Assembly (NCBI GenBank): GCA_947623455.1
Contig: OX392535.1
Span: 42,060,688 to 42,124,687 of the forward strand
Source: Mimachlamys varia
Taxonomy: Eukaryota > Mollusca > Bivalvia > Pectinida > Pectinidae
Length of the DNA stretch: 64,000 nt
Reading direction: 5' to 3'
Position numbers and translations under genes: made by a program. This document shows, piece by piece, positions 25,683 to 39,245 of the stretch. Within the stretch, counting starts at the first letter, position 1; each line of letters begins with the position of its first letter. The notes below the pieces were generated by a model. That model saw only the letters and a program-made list of their open reading frames with translations. It made no database searches and was not told where the DNA came from.

Positions 25683-28600
25683 CTGCAAACATAAACAAAG
25701 AAGTATTAGTAATATTAGATATATATATCTATATTTCAGTAGTAAATCTCCGAATTATACAGGATAAAAAACTGTTTAGAATATGGATGTGTCTAAATGC
25801 TTCGCGTGACTATACCCCGCGTTTGGCATTGTGTTTGGCGTTCGTCTAAGCGAGGAAGATTGTGGACGTCGTTCCTCGAACGAGAAAGTCAATGTAACCA
25901 AGTGTTTAAACACTGCTGATGGTCCTCTTTGAGGTAAAGGAGTCTGGGGTTGTATGGCAAACGTAAAGACTGGTTAAGTCCTTGTTAATATAACATAATC
26001 AGTTCGAAAACTGTATTCATGTATTTCATTTTAGTAGTGCACATGGTTCATGTTATACACATTTTCGTAGTACATGATTTGAAATCATACAGAACTCATT
26101 TGTTTTTACATTCATAAATAAAAAAGGGTTAACACATCACATGAGCCCTCTGCGTCTACAATAGTTAGACAATTTCGATTCTCATCTTTTGGCCCCTAGA
26201 ATCACTGACGAGTCCTAGAAGGACGTAACAGCTGTGTGATGCAGTGCTATTATTTTTTCGGCAAACTGTATCTATTACTAAAGTCAAAATATACAGCACA
26301 TGTGGATGCAAGGATAATCTTTCGTAAGGTATTTCTTGAAGAAGCATTTTCAAGTCAGTATCAGATCCGCATTTTTGCGAAGAAGCAAATGCAGCAACAT
26401 ATTGTACATATTGGAAATACGGGGGCACAACCATATATGGCATTGGTTGAACCGTTAACAAAATTAACCAAAGCGATCATTACTTATAGATATGCTCTAT
26501 GAAAACATACAAAGACATTCTCGGACTTATTTTTAGGTAAGACGTTCAATGACCTGACCCATTTCTATCAGTTGACATGCGAAAAACTCATAATTATGGA
26601 TACATCATACATAATTTGTGCTTTCATTTCCCATATACCATATGAAAATAGATGAAAACCACAATATTAGTATGTGGATGACGTCAAGCAATGTATAACT
26701 GGGTGAGGTTCTTGATGGGACACAGGTTTGATATGATGTACGTGCTTTTTAGAAGGAAATAGAAATTATAGTAAGATATCTTAAACTGCCATTTTCCTGC
26801 ACTACATTTCCCACGTTATAAAGAAGAGTGGCGATACCTCGAGGGGAAAGGAGAATTGGCAAATTGTGGTAGTAAGGAAGAAGTCTATTGCAACAAATGG
26901 TCGATGTTTCAAGGATTTGACAGACAAAACAAGAGAAGTGGAAGAAAGCTCAAAGCCATCATATGAATCCATTGAAGAATCCTATACATCAATATAAATA
27001 AACATACATGACTCGTATGGCTCGCTAGACAGCATTGTCAATGGTAGACAAAACATATTGTCTGTAAACACCAGGCAATCTTCATTGAGGTCTGCTGTAC
27101 TTTCCGTAGATGAAAAACGTACTAATGACCAAGATCCGAAACATGTCATCGATAGGCAGGCGATCGAATATCATTGTCTGCCAGGAAAACTACTGATATA
27201 GTGTATTGTCAAGACGATGTCAGGCATTAACAGAAGTCATCTAGTTCAATGTTTTGATAAATTTGCGCTTCATATGAATGAATTATGCTTATTTAATGAA
27301 AAACAAATTATTGCTGACGTCATTAGAAAATGGGACGTTTCACATGTAGTTAAGGCAGAAATGCTTGTTTTAGTATAATTGGATTTTTTTCAAAACACAT
27401 ATTGCTTACTAATACAATATGCATCAACTAGTCAGAGAAGCAAAAAGACATTCTATGCGAAACCTTCGCTCAGTGAATATAAACAATATTTTGCAGTGAA
27501 TGTCTATTGTTGAGATTGTATGCATGCTGCACAGGTTGATTTCAAGCGGAAATATGTGTCTGGTTTCCATCATGGGATACAGATATGGTAGAAATGTATA
27601 TGACAGGTTTGGATTTGTGTCCAACGAACGTCTCTGCATTTAAAACGATTTTCCTCTTGAATAAGTGCAGGCTTCATACACATATCAGTTGTATGTCAAA
27701 TACGTAACGTTACTTTGCCAATTGAAGTTTGAATGACAGAAACGTAAGGATATGAAAGTATCTCGATTCGGTGTCCGCCACATTACAAATTATACTGCAA
27801 CAGCAGACACCGGCCAGCTTCCTGTAGCAGCGATTGCAATTAACAAACTAATATACGTGTATCATTTGATTTGAGGGCGAAATGATAGGTATTTTAATAC
27901 TGCCAACTAGAGTTAACAAAATCCGTTTTTTATGGCAATTCGATTGAACGAGGAAGGAAAGGATATCACCAGTTAGATTTTTCTTTGAAATAGTTCTGAG
28001 TAGAAATGATATTGTTTGTTTTAGTTAGCATACAATGTGACACTGTCTAAGTCAGTCATGTATGAAGAGATAAAAAAAATAGCCCCAACTATATCTACAA
28101 ATAATTTAATGTACCGGGAGTGATCGTATACAAATTTATCTCTTTTTTATATAAATGTTACGTTTGCGAATATTTCATGGTAAAACACCTGCATTTCTAC
28201 TATTTGAACTGCACTGCAATTTCTCAAATGCAATGAACCAGCTGCACTGTACAAAATACTTGCACAATAAAGCAACTCGCGTGTATCGTAGAATAAAGCA
28301 TACTCACACTAAAACGCTGTGTGAACAGTCTAGCTATCTAATGTTCAAAGTATAATCAGAAAAACAAAATGATGGATCTCTCTCCATCGATTGATCCATG
28401 TAAAACGATATCATGTAAAATACATAGAAATGCTACATGCAGTGAATCACTTTTCTAAGACGTAGCTCTGTTCTTTGGTTTGACTCGCTCCTTTTACTTT
28501 GTTGCTGTTACACGTGCATCATATTTCCTAATTCAAGTTTCAATAGCGTCGATTCCCGTAGGATTTCCCATCCATTCGTAATATTTTGCAGACATACATT

Positions 28601-28741
28601 AAATCGGCCGAGGTGTTATACAGAAGAATATAATCGACTGAGTTCTCTATAGTTCTACGCTTCCGGCTTGAATTGGATCGCTGATTAAACGTGAAGTGTA
28701 TAGCTCATGGGAACTGCATTTCAAATGTATTAGTTGTACAG

Positions 28742-29015
28742 GACAACAACTCAAATGAACATGGAATCCAACTCGAGTGTTCTTGTCGATATGAGACCAG
28801 TAAATACAGAAATGATGGTACATACGCGATGTTAATGTGTCATATTGTTAAAGACTTTCTCGCCTATATGTTCGTAGCAATCGCGCCTCCTTGCAAAAGG
28901 GAAAGTACCAGTCATTGTTTTTACGTGGCACATGTACTTTGGCCTCGTAATCATAAAATTACCCTAAAAGGTGTCCGACACCCCGAGAATGCGCTTCCTC
29001 ACGTGATATCAATAG
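28742..29015 (+). other. Exon-like open stretch with good splice sites, unknown
   Basis: The acceptor TAGTTGTACAG and donor AATAG|GTATGT bound 91 open codons plus one base (phase 0 to 1). The residues include HGIQLECSCRY, NDGTYAMLMC and LAYMFVAIAPPCK, with five cysteines. No family was recognised, and D-G-T-Y...C only loosely recalls an Ig F strand with wrong spacing. No neighbouring exon of matching phase was found. An R200 repeat starts 60 bp downstream. Confidence 0.22.
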
Positions 29016-29078
29016 GTATGTAATTTCTTCTCAGAGAAACCTTTCATATGAATACAATAACGTTAATCTTGGAATGTA

Positions 29079-29285
29079 CACCATGTATATGGCGGGAGGG
29101 TTTTGATTAAGCAGAGGACGCTTACTCTTCCGGAACACCTAGCCTTTATTCCGTTATACTTTTTAAGGGTTTTCATGTGTGTCCTTCTTTTGTTCATATT
29201 TTGTCCCGAGTTTAATCGATTTTGAGTTTAGATTATAATTTACGTAAGGTCATCGTCGCTTCGTTATTCTTTGATATTTTTTTAA
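29079..29285 (+). repeat. Dispersed repeat family R200, near-complete copy
   Basis: It shows the repeat's landmarks in order: TGTATATGGCGGG, AAGCAGAGGACGCTTACTC, TTCCGGAACACCT, TTTGTTCATATTTTG, GTTTAATCGATTTTGAGTT and a terminal T-run. It is diverged by small indels from the 52.9-kb copy. Confidence 0.8.
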
Positions 29286-30572
29286 GTTCCGTGTGAAGTG
29301 GAAGGTTGTGATACTATTCTTACAAGTTCAAGAAATGTTGTCCTTGCTGTGAAAATTTCTGTAATTTAGATTGCGGTTTTCTAAACATCATCCAAAGATG
29401 TTGCATTAGCTTAATTCAGTGAAGAACATGGTGATCATGATATTTCACGTGCTAAAAGGCACTTTCAGACCTCAGTGATTGTAGGTGTAGTAATTCGTGG
29501 GAATTGGAATTTTATCGTCTTTTTTTTTAAATATTTGTTACATGTGTTTATTTATGAACCATCGATCGATACAAATCAATTGCAATGAAGTAAAACAAGA
29601 ACAGGATGGGGTTAACATTCACAAACGCCCCCGAAATAGGCATTTTTTATCTGAAAGTCATTTTTCGAAACGACAAAAAATGTCGCGTCTGTCAATATAC
29701 TTTATACTGACGTAAACCGCGATGGCATATATAAGATAGGTTTATCAAAATATGTTGACATTTTCGAGTAGGCGTGTTAGTATTGAAGAGGATTTCAGTG
29801 CTACAGCCAGGAGAGATAAACTCCCGTTCCACCTATCGAAGGATTAGTCCAGGAACGTTGTTGTGTAATATGTAAATTATATCTAACTAGCTTATAACAA
29901 ACTGATAGTTGGACCACCAAATACTGACAGCACTGCTCCTCGGCGTTCAAAGAAATGACATGCTCACCATATAGATGCATACTAAATGACAATAGTAACT
30001 TAAGCAGACGTACAAAATTCCAATAAAATCATTATGTAATATTTGCTTATGTACATTTGAGTCCTAAGAACATATCTAATAAATTGAATTCATGTATGTG
30101 CATGTACATCTTATCAATACAAATATTCAAGCCTATTTTACACTACATAAGCAACGAAATCGAAAGACGACATGAAAACAAACAAAATACAAGAAAACCA
30201 AGTACAAAGAAGCATTTTGAAAAGGTCTTTCATGTAAGCTATACGATACATGTGACGATTTCGATTTCCATATCATGAACTTTCCCTTTAGTGATAGCCC
30301 TGCCTCTCCAACCAATGGGATTTACTTGTGTAGCAGTTGATTTGTTATTCTAGCGTTTGCTCTGAATATCGAGATGTCTATGTGAGATGCCAGCTGCTGA
30401 CGAACTGACTTACGGCAAAGGGATTCAAGAAATGCAGATTGATGAAGACTTTGAGCAAGTTTAATGGTCGCCATCTGGGTATAACTAAGAATTTTTCTGT
30501 ATTTTTGTATGCTATAAAGTTGGCAGTTTTTGAATATGCTCATTAGTATGCCAACTTCAGATTGATGCTTCA

Positions 30573-30788
30573 GTTCTCATTTTGAAGCCGTGACATTAAC
30601 TTTGATGTGATCTAAATGTATATGGCGGGTGTCGTCGATGAAGCAGAAGACGTTTTCTCTTCCGGAACACATGATCTTATTCTCCGGTACTTTTCGGCGT
30701 TCTCCGTGTAAATCTCCGTGTGTCCCTGGTTTAATCCATTTTGAGCCCTGATTAGGGTTTTGCTAACGCTTTAGTATTTTTTTTATAT
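30573..30788 (+). repeat. Dispersed repeat family R200, near-complete copy
   Basis: From CAGTTCTCATTTTGAAG through TATATGGCGGGTGTCGTCG, ATGAAGCAGAAGACG and TCTTCCGGAACAC to GCTAACGCTTTAGTA and a T-run. It carries the left 40 bp shared with the 52.9-kb copy, which helps define the element's left end. Confidence 0.8.
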
Positions 30789-31719
30789 TATTTACATATA
30801 TACATTTGCTTTAAATCAGCCTAAAATAATGAGATGAAGGACATTCTTTCTTGTGCGAGCTTAACTTGCTACAAAGTTTAACATACCTTTACTTATTATC
30901 TAGAACATTAGGACATCAATTCACTCTGAATATAAATTATATACATAGCATTTCGTATAATCAATTTTTCATGCGTTACTGCAATTCAGGATAGTAAACA
31001 TATGCGAATAAATAAGTGCACGCAAAACAGAAGTAATCTGAAGAATGTGCTTTGTTAATCAATGCTAAGATGTCTTGTGTCGAGGTTACGTTGATGATGG
31101 ATGTTTCCAGAAATAGTCATTGGATGTATTTATCAAATAAAAAATGAAACATTATACATATATAAGTTAGGTTTTGCCTAACAGTCGTTCAAGAAGGTCA
31201 TCAAAAGCAACAGCGCGTGCGCTGTATGTATCATAAACCTACAGCTGCGGCGCGTAAATCACGTGGATTACATCAGCTGACCTTGCTAAGGAACATTGTT
31301 TCCTCGTAACATCATGATATACGACAATTCTGTAACTCTGGGTCCAAATGTGATAAGTTTGAGACCAGGCGTGTGCTGATTGTGAAAAAGATAATGATAA
31401 CGAATACTGATCAGGATAACAAGGATGGGTTTGAAGGTTGTGAATAGGAGGTGTCTTGGGTAACGCTAGACGTATTTATAAGGCGTTATATACAAACAGC
31501 TATGCTCTCTGTGATGTTTTGTAATAAACTCATAGCGACAAATTACTACGTCTCCGTTCGGGACACCTAGTATTATTTCCACCATCTATATACTCCACTT
31601 GGGATTACTTATACTGTCTTTATAAAAGTGTGTATTCTGTGCAGCAAACAACACACACAGAGTAGGCGTCTAAGCGATATAAACAATTAACTTACATTAT
31701 GTATACCTTGTAAAACTTT

Positions 31720-31800
31720 GTTTCATCAAATGCCATTTTGCATTTTATCAAATGTCATACTGTATATTATCGAATTTCATATTGTATTTCATCAAATTTG
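31720..31800 (+). repeat. Imperfect tandem repeat, ~25-bp unit
   Basis: Four imperfect copies of ATTTTATCAAATGTCATA-like units (near 31725, 31742, 31762, 31785). Short and diverged. Confidence 0.5.
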
Positions 31801-34800
31801 AGTGCGGGGTAGCGAATAATGAAGGCACTTGTAAAAAAAAGTAGTCCAAATGTAATAACTTAACAGTAGAAGTATATAATATATAAACGTATCAACTTGG
31901 AAGAAAAAGAAATATGAAAAAATAATATAACCAGACAAAACAACTCTTCATGGCCTTGGTGATTATAATGAGTTTTAGTCAATAGCGTCTTTATAACGTT
32001 ACGTCCCATTCCGTCTTATCGCGGATCAAACAGTCTACCAAACAAAACACGAAAATATGTATGAAACATTCCAAGAACAAAGTTTGACCAACGGAAATCG
32101 AATAGACCTATCCCGGGGGTGTTGTGGCACGTCAACCATAACCATGTGCTAAATCACTGATTCATTTTATATCAGCATTTACGACGCCTGCTTCTGCAGG
32201 GATAAATTTGTCTGCGTTTTCTTGCGTCCATTCTCATGTAGCCCCTTCAGACGTCTCTCGGGAGCCTTCATCGAACCGCAGACACCCAACAACACGGGTC
32301 TGCGGGCATTGAGCAAGACACAAGCAAGACACCAAAGGACCTATCTAAGAAACCATCTGTATACATTGACCGAAAAACGGTCAAATTCGGTATATATCAA
32401 CAGCACGGCGATGCTCGTAAGAAGGACGTTCATATATACAGGTTACTTGTATATGAAAATCCAAACAAAACGCAGGATGAATACATATTGAATACAGAAG
32501 CTAATCATGTCATATTTAGTTTTTATATTTTGGAATTTGATTTACTGGGTTGAACATTATTTATTGGCAAACACTTGCTATATGGAAAGGATTGCATTTC
32601 ACCAGGAATAGACACAAATTTAGACCGACAGTCACGGGGGTACCCTTATATCTAGTTGTACGCATACATAATGGCAAATATCCCCCGGGGGGAGCTTTAC
32701 AGTACGCCTGACCTCGGATCATTTGAGGAAAAAAGGATTTAGATTTTTTTCGTGGAGTTTCCTTGAACAATATATACACAGAAGAAGGTGCAGGAGATGA
32801 TCCTCTTAACAATTTTGTCGACTCCAAGCCTTATTTGCTAATTACTGACTGCCTGGATTGACTAGATTGTTGCTCGTCTTTAAGGATTTCCATACCGTTA
32901 CTAAAATTATATTAAAGATGGAAACTGATTTGTCCGCCATCACGTTAGGTTTATCATAAAAGCTAGAAGGAAATAGATTGAGGGACATTTGTGAAGGAAT
33001 TTGTTTTTGGGAAACAAGAAAAATGAGATATTGATAATGAACGATGTGGGAAATAAGATTTGAAACATGATATCTAAGTCTCTATTTCATCTTGATTTTT
33101 TTTGACATATCATCAATGGATTTATAGTTTTAAAAACGAAGATTTGAAATGATATATACCGATTTGTCATGAGTCTTGTTTGCACAGTATAAATATATTT
33201 ATCGATTTGTTCCAGCAGTGTCCTGTGATTGACGTGTGTCCTTATTGGCAATTCGGCCGTTTCTCAGACGGAAGATACTGGTATGCACAGCGCCTGTACG
33301 GTCAGTATATGGCTGGAGATGGCACACGGGGATTTGTCTACAGTTACGCAAAACAATTTCGTATGGATCTGCACACATCACAAAAAGCGGTTCACAGATA
33401 TCAAAGAGTCATTAGCCCTAAAATTTGTACTTCAGTATACTGCAATATATCAAGGAACATGGCTGCATAGCTTCGCAGCTTTGTCATAGCAAATGAATCT
33501 AATAGATAGTACACTGTGTGTTAAAATGTCTAGGAATGAAAATGGTGTATAGAAACGTACACTATATAATGTTAACTAAACACCTAGCGTAGACTAGAGT
33601 ACATTGTTTTACTGAAGAACTCCAAGAACTCATTATCTAGGTACAATGAACGTTCGTGCATTGACATTCTGCAGCAATACGCTCGCTCTAAGATTCCTTA
33701 CATTCCACTAAATCGAAACGGGGTGGGTTCAGACCAAAACGAGGTTGGAAAGACACGCAGTCGTGGAAATGACATTTAGGGAAATTATTGTCATATTTAT
33801 AAACAATTTGTCTCCCAGCAATGATGTTATCAACATTAAGATGACGCCTTGAAAATGACAGATATTTTAAATTTGTTATTTTTTATGCAACTTACATGTG
33901 ATATGATGTAGCGACAATTTGTGATGCCAGTATATACAAAATATATAGCTAATACAGTTTACATTGTTCCGTGTTTCACAGCGAATTACAAATACGTTCT
34001 CCCGTTTTTTTAACCCAGTGACACCGAAGTTGTATTGGGATTCTGTTTCAGGTCTAAAAAGCTTTCAATTTAAGACAACCGATTGTCAAAACTTAGCACT
34101 GTGTCAAAAAATACACCCCATCGACTGGAAGACCTCGTTTTTATCAATCGATGGGCCTGTGGGTACAGTGTTAGTCTGGTGAGGTGGCAGATGCTGTAGT
34201 TCCTTCTGATTGTCTCAGAATTTATCTAATACTTTCAAGACGTCCATTAGAGTAGTAGAAATTTGTCGTCTTCCATTAGCTTCTGGGATAGGGGTCAGAC
34301 GGCTTCACTTGACAGAGACACAATGTACACGTACATCTGTTTCTTCGTGCATGCGCCATACGACAGTACATGCAAATGTCTACGACAGCGCCCTCTGTTA
34401 TAGTTCCAGGAACGCGGGTATATTTGCAGACAAGTCTATCGAAGATTGCACGTCAGCGTCAGCCCGTAACAAATATGAACAACTCAACGTTGATTGAAAA
34501 ATCATCTTAAGACATTGCAATAAAATTTAAAGCATTTTTTTTTCTAATCTTATTGTACATAATTATTAGTGCAGTGTTTTTAATTGGAAACTAAATATGC
34601 TAAAAAAACTTATCAAATACAGCGAGGAGCATCACAGTTGCGAAAACTGTTTGTCGTTGGATGATATTTCAAAGGTTATTGGAGGGGAATGTTGTTGTTA
34701 CTTGTAGCTGTCTCGAGAATGCCTTTAATGGTGATCTTTCATTGTGTAGTGTTATGCGCCTTCTTTCATTGTGGAGTTATATATTAACTTACTCTATGTA

Positions 34801-35129
34801 CGTGCAAAAAGTTACAGCTACTTAAAAAACACCTGGGTATATAGTAAAAAGAATAATGTTATGAATATCAAAATCAGTTTAGGGATTCTGCAAAATTGAA
34901 TTACTATATGTAAGAGAAAGCGGAAAAAAACCTGATCAAACGACCAGCATAACGCTGTTGTTGAAATTTCTGGCTGTGTCATCAATGGAAAAAGTCGTAT
35001 ATCGTGTTAAGTGGCGCGCCAACTGTCGATCGACCTCACAGACCTTGGTCATGAAAACCATTTCGCGTCATATGTAACGCACATACGAAACAAGCTGCCG
35101 ACTATAGTCAAATGTTACACGTATCGAAC

Positions 35130-35195
35130 GAGTCCAAGTAAAACGTATCGAACGCGTCCAAGTAATACGTATCGAATGCGCCCAAGGACCGAAAC
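35130..35195 (+). repeat. Three copies of a ~22-bp unit
   Basis: ACGTATCGAACGAGTCCAAG occurs three times in tandem with one to three changes per copy. It lies within an open frame (35011-35247) that is otherwise unremarkable. Confidence 0.6.
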
Positions 35196-36369
35196 GAGTC
35201 GGAAACTAATGGACATGGTGGGGGGACTCATGCATTTATTCAGTTGAAATCACGGTAACATATATATACTGGTATTAACTAGACTTCTAGCACTTTACCG
35301 GGGAACCAGATCGTCATTCATCTGTCTGAGAGAGTATGCAGACTGTTCTGTCAGGACATTTTTGTGTATGCCCGTGATAATCATAATGGCGGCGGTCCGT
35401 TTTGTTACGGGGTTGGTCCAGCCTCCGTTACATGATTCTACACGCTTTAAGGAGACGGCTATAGTTGTTTTAGTAGCAAACATTTCATTGGTCTTTATAC
35501 TATGATGGAAGACAAAATATTCTTTTTTTATCACAGAAAAATAACTGAAATCAGATCATTTACATGTTTTGTTTATTATGATGCTGCATGCGCCAATCGA
35601 ATTGGCGTAAAGAGAATTATATACAAAAAGGCATTATGACCGATAAATGATAAACACAAAAGGACTATACTAAGTACGTCCGCGAAGATAAAAAAATCCA
35701 AATATGATATGACTAATTACAGTAAGTGAATGCAACGTCATTGAAAAGGACGAATGATGGATCTTATACGAAGTAACTACTTCTATATATACATTTGGCT
35801 AGGTGTCAATACCTTTTAATCTTCATCAACGAGTTGGCTTTAAAACTTAAAAAAAAAACACATTTCTTCACTAATTATTACCAATTTGTATATATGCACA
35901 TGCTCTATCAGCAAATGATCCAGGGGTATCTTCGTCTAAAATGAGAATTAATTTTAGCCATACTAAATATGACTTTGTATGCTATAATCATGATTAACTA
36001 AAATTATTAAGTTATTGAAAAGCGTTGATACAAACAAGTTGGGTATACGACTTAAGTATAAACCGTAAACAGTCTCGCTATCGACCAGAATGTTGGCGAT
36101 CAGTGCTGTTTGTACACAATTGAGCAATTAAAACCGTTGGCGAAGGAGTCAAACGTTTTTGGTATTTGTACTTGCACGATATAAGGTTTGGTATGTGTTA
36201 GCCTGCGAGGTCGCTAGATAGATATGGTAAAAGAGTTACACCTCCGGGGCTAGATCCAACATGTCGATATACAGGCCTATATTGATTATTTAGGTCTCAA
36301 AGTACACATTATATGCGAATTTCTCCTCGCTGTCTGACTTACGTCATATGACCTTTATGGGCATAGATT

Positions 36370-36555
36370 GAAACGAGTGTCCCTCCCTCCTCCCCCTCCC
36401 CCGTGCATGCAGTTGTATTTTGTTTTCCGCCCTATTCGCTATCTGCTATCGCTTTTTCTCGTCTCTTCCTGTCCTGTTAAGAAGTCCCCATTGTCTAAAG
36501 CCCCCACCCCTCCCTCACTCTTAACATGAACCACCATTGACCTTTAAAGGGGCAT
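36370..36555 (+). repeat. Diverged single copy related to the 195-bp satellite
   Basis: C-rich sequence with the satellite's landmarks in the same order: TCTCGTCTCTTCCTG, CCCCATTGTCTAAAGCCC, CCTCCCTCACTCTTAACATG and CATTGACCTTTAAAG. It stands 1.7 kb before the array and is much more diverged, so it may be its older source or an outlying unit. Confidence 0.55.
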
Positions 36556-37606
36556 CCCGGGGAAGTCTACAATGAATTTATTGAATGAACATGCTGTCTG
36601 CACTACCAGATGCATTTTCCTGTTATTTCAATATTCAAAGTCCTCTCAAAATGTGTTTATTAGCCACTTGCAAAATTGCATTTCTCGGGAAAGCCCGATA
36701 AAAATAGCGATGATTACGCGTCAATCACGTGACTATTTTGTCGCATGTCGACGAAGGGGCCCAACGGGAGGGGACGCGTAATGTATAGGTCCGATGATGA
36801 ACCAGACACAAAGTCCGTGTATCAATTTATTGAATCATATTCACCAATACGACACTGCACTATCTTACATTGTACGTTTAACAGTGTCATGTGGGTTTCC
36901 GACGATGACAACCATAGGGCAAACCTTAATTTCTGTAAAAAGTTATCTTCACGAATCCTCATTTAGAACCATTTCACAAAAGGTGTGCATGCATTGAAAA
37001 GTGCAAAAATAAAATGAAATGATTCGGATTTTTTTTTATACAACTCGATGTCTTGAAGATTTTTTTTCAGACTTTCTATATATTCATCTAAAATCTATCC
37101 AACTTTCAGCGTCAACATACTTTAACACTTACAATTATATATGTATCACGGAAGTCCGTGCACTCATATGACGCACCACGCACTAAACATGTAGAATACG
37201 TGTATAATATATATATCAAATTTGGAACTTGTCGAGAAGATAATTGTCCAATACTTAATCCATTTATATATGTTATGATTCATTTTACTTTTTTTTATGT
37301 AAATTTAAAGGTTCGTTAACATTTTCAACACAACTGCAGACATGCGACATACATGTACATAAATGTATATGATTTTTTTTTTATGAATTAATGACTTCAC
37401 TTATATAATGCATATATTTTGATTCATATCAAATTTAATACCGGGGTCCAAACCCGATAATATTTGTACAATCCGTATTTTATAGATTAGGTATGACAAG
37501 AATTTTTTATCCGCACATGCTGACATAAATTTATTCATTTTGTCCAAATTGAATCTGTATACATTAAACTCAATCGCCCGGGATACCGGCGTTTTATAAC
37601 GTAACT

Positions 37607-37620
37607 CCCCCCCCCCCCCC
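37607..37620 (+). repeat. C14 homopolymer
   Basis: Fourteen cytosines in a row, flanked by AACT and TCAT. Length is likely variable between individuals and prone to sequencing error. Confidence 0.9.
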
Positions 37621-38218
37621 TCATACGGTTTTTCTTGTATGTGAAAAGGTCTTTCTCTTCAGTAATATAATTCAATAATGTCGTTTTACTGGAATATTAT
37701 AAAGGGAATATTACAATACACGCTTTCAAGTTTTACACACGCATTTCATGTAACAGAGGAATGAAAGAGTTATCCCTTGGGAAGCCCCAAAACCAAATCA
37801 AAACTGTGTCACCGGCTATCCAGAAGAAAACTGTAACAATGCAAACAATTGGGCTGTTAGTCTCTCCCTTGAATACTTCCCATCCCTCATTATGCTTCCG
37901 TAATATAATCCTTACGTTAAAATTTGACCATTCGGCCACTTTTCGCTTGGTAGTTACATGTAGGTCACGCGGATCGCCATTTTTTTGTTTACCGATTTAG
38001 CTTGTTATGCGCATGCGTTATTATATGTGATGCAAAAAAAATTGCATGTCCAAATCGTTGATCAACGAATAGTGATTCCCTTTTTTAATTATTAATTAAA
38101 ATTTTTGAGAACATATTTCAGCGTAAATCGCCCATTAATTTTTCACAAGAGTAAACATTTAATTCATATATACAATAATTCTAAATAAGCATAAAAAAAA
38201 TATAGTTTTAACGTGATG

Positions 38219-39245
38219 CCTCTTTAACCCTATTCTCATCCCTAAGTTCTTCATCCCGCAGTTTCTCGTCATTGTTTGTTCCACAAATCTTTTCCCACCG
38301 TCGTAAGTAATCCCCACCCTTCAATCATCTCCCCACCCTCTTGTACATCTCTACTCTAAAGCCCCCACTCCCCACCCCCACCCCCCCCCCTTTTCCCTCA
38401 CTTTTAACATGACCCGTCAGTGGCCTTTAACCCTATATTGATCCCTACGTTCATCCTCCCTCGGTCTCTTGTCATAGACATTCCACAAACCTTTCCCCAC
38501 CCTCATCAGTAATCCCCACCCTTTAATCATCTCCCACCCTCTTGTAATCTCTACTCTAAAGCCCCCACCCCCCACCCCACCCCCCTTTTCCCTCACTTTT
38601 AACATGATCCGTCAGTGGCCTTTAACCCTATATTGATCCCTACTTCATCCTCCCTCAGTCTCTTGTCATAGACATTCCACAAACCTTTCCCCACCCTCAT
38701 CAGTAATCCCCACCCTTTAATCATCTCCCACCCTCTTGTAATCTTTACTCTAAAGCCCCCACCCCCCACCCCCCTTTTCCCTCACTTTTAACATGACCCG
38801 TCAGTGGCCTTTAACCCTATATTGATCCCTACGTTCATCCTCCCTCGGTCTCTTGTCATAGACATTCCACAAACCTTTCCCCACCCTCATCAGTAATCCC
38901 CACCCTTTAATCATCTCCCCACCCTCTTGTACATCTCTACTCTAAAGCCCCCACCCCCCACCCCCACCCCCTTTTTCCCTCACTTTTAACATGACCCGTC
39001 AGTGGCCTTTAACCCTATATTGATCCCTACTTCATCCTCCCTCAGTCTCTTGTCATAGACATTCCACAAACCTTTCCCCACCCTCATCAGTAATCCCCAC
39101 CCTTTAATCATCTCCCACCCTCTTGTATGTTTCTTCTTCCGCCTCTCGCTAAACACGACCTACCAATGCCACTTACTCTGATTCTCATACCTAAACTTAT
39201 CCTTCCCTCAATCTCCTCTACTGTCTATCTTTCACATCTAGCCTG
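38219..39245 (+). repeat. 195-bp C-rich satellite, about five units
   Basis: TGGCCTTTAACCCTATATTG recurs at 38421, 38616, 38805 and 39003, spacings 195, 189 and 198 bp. The spacing changes come from the CCCCCACCCC stretch in each unit. A first, more diverged unit starts at 38219 and a degraded one follows 39125. The strand asymmetry (C on plus) is extreme. The open frame 38417-38605 (-) with many glycines is produced by the repeat. Confidence 0.9.

Noticed and set aside
38417..38605. Glycine-rich 62-codon minus-strand frame
   Set aside because: Caused by the C-rich 195-bp satellite.
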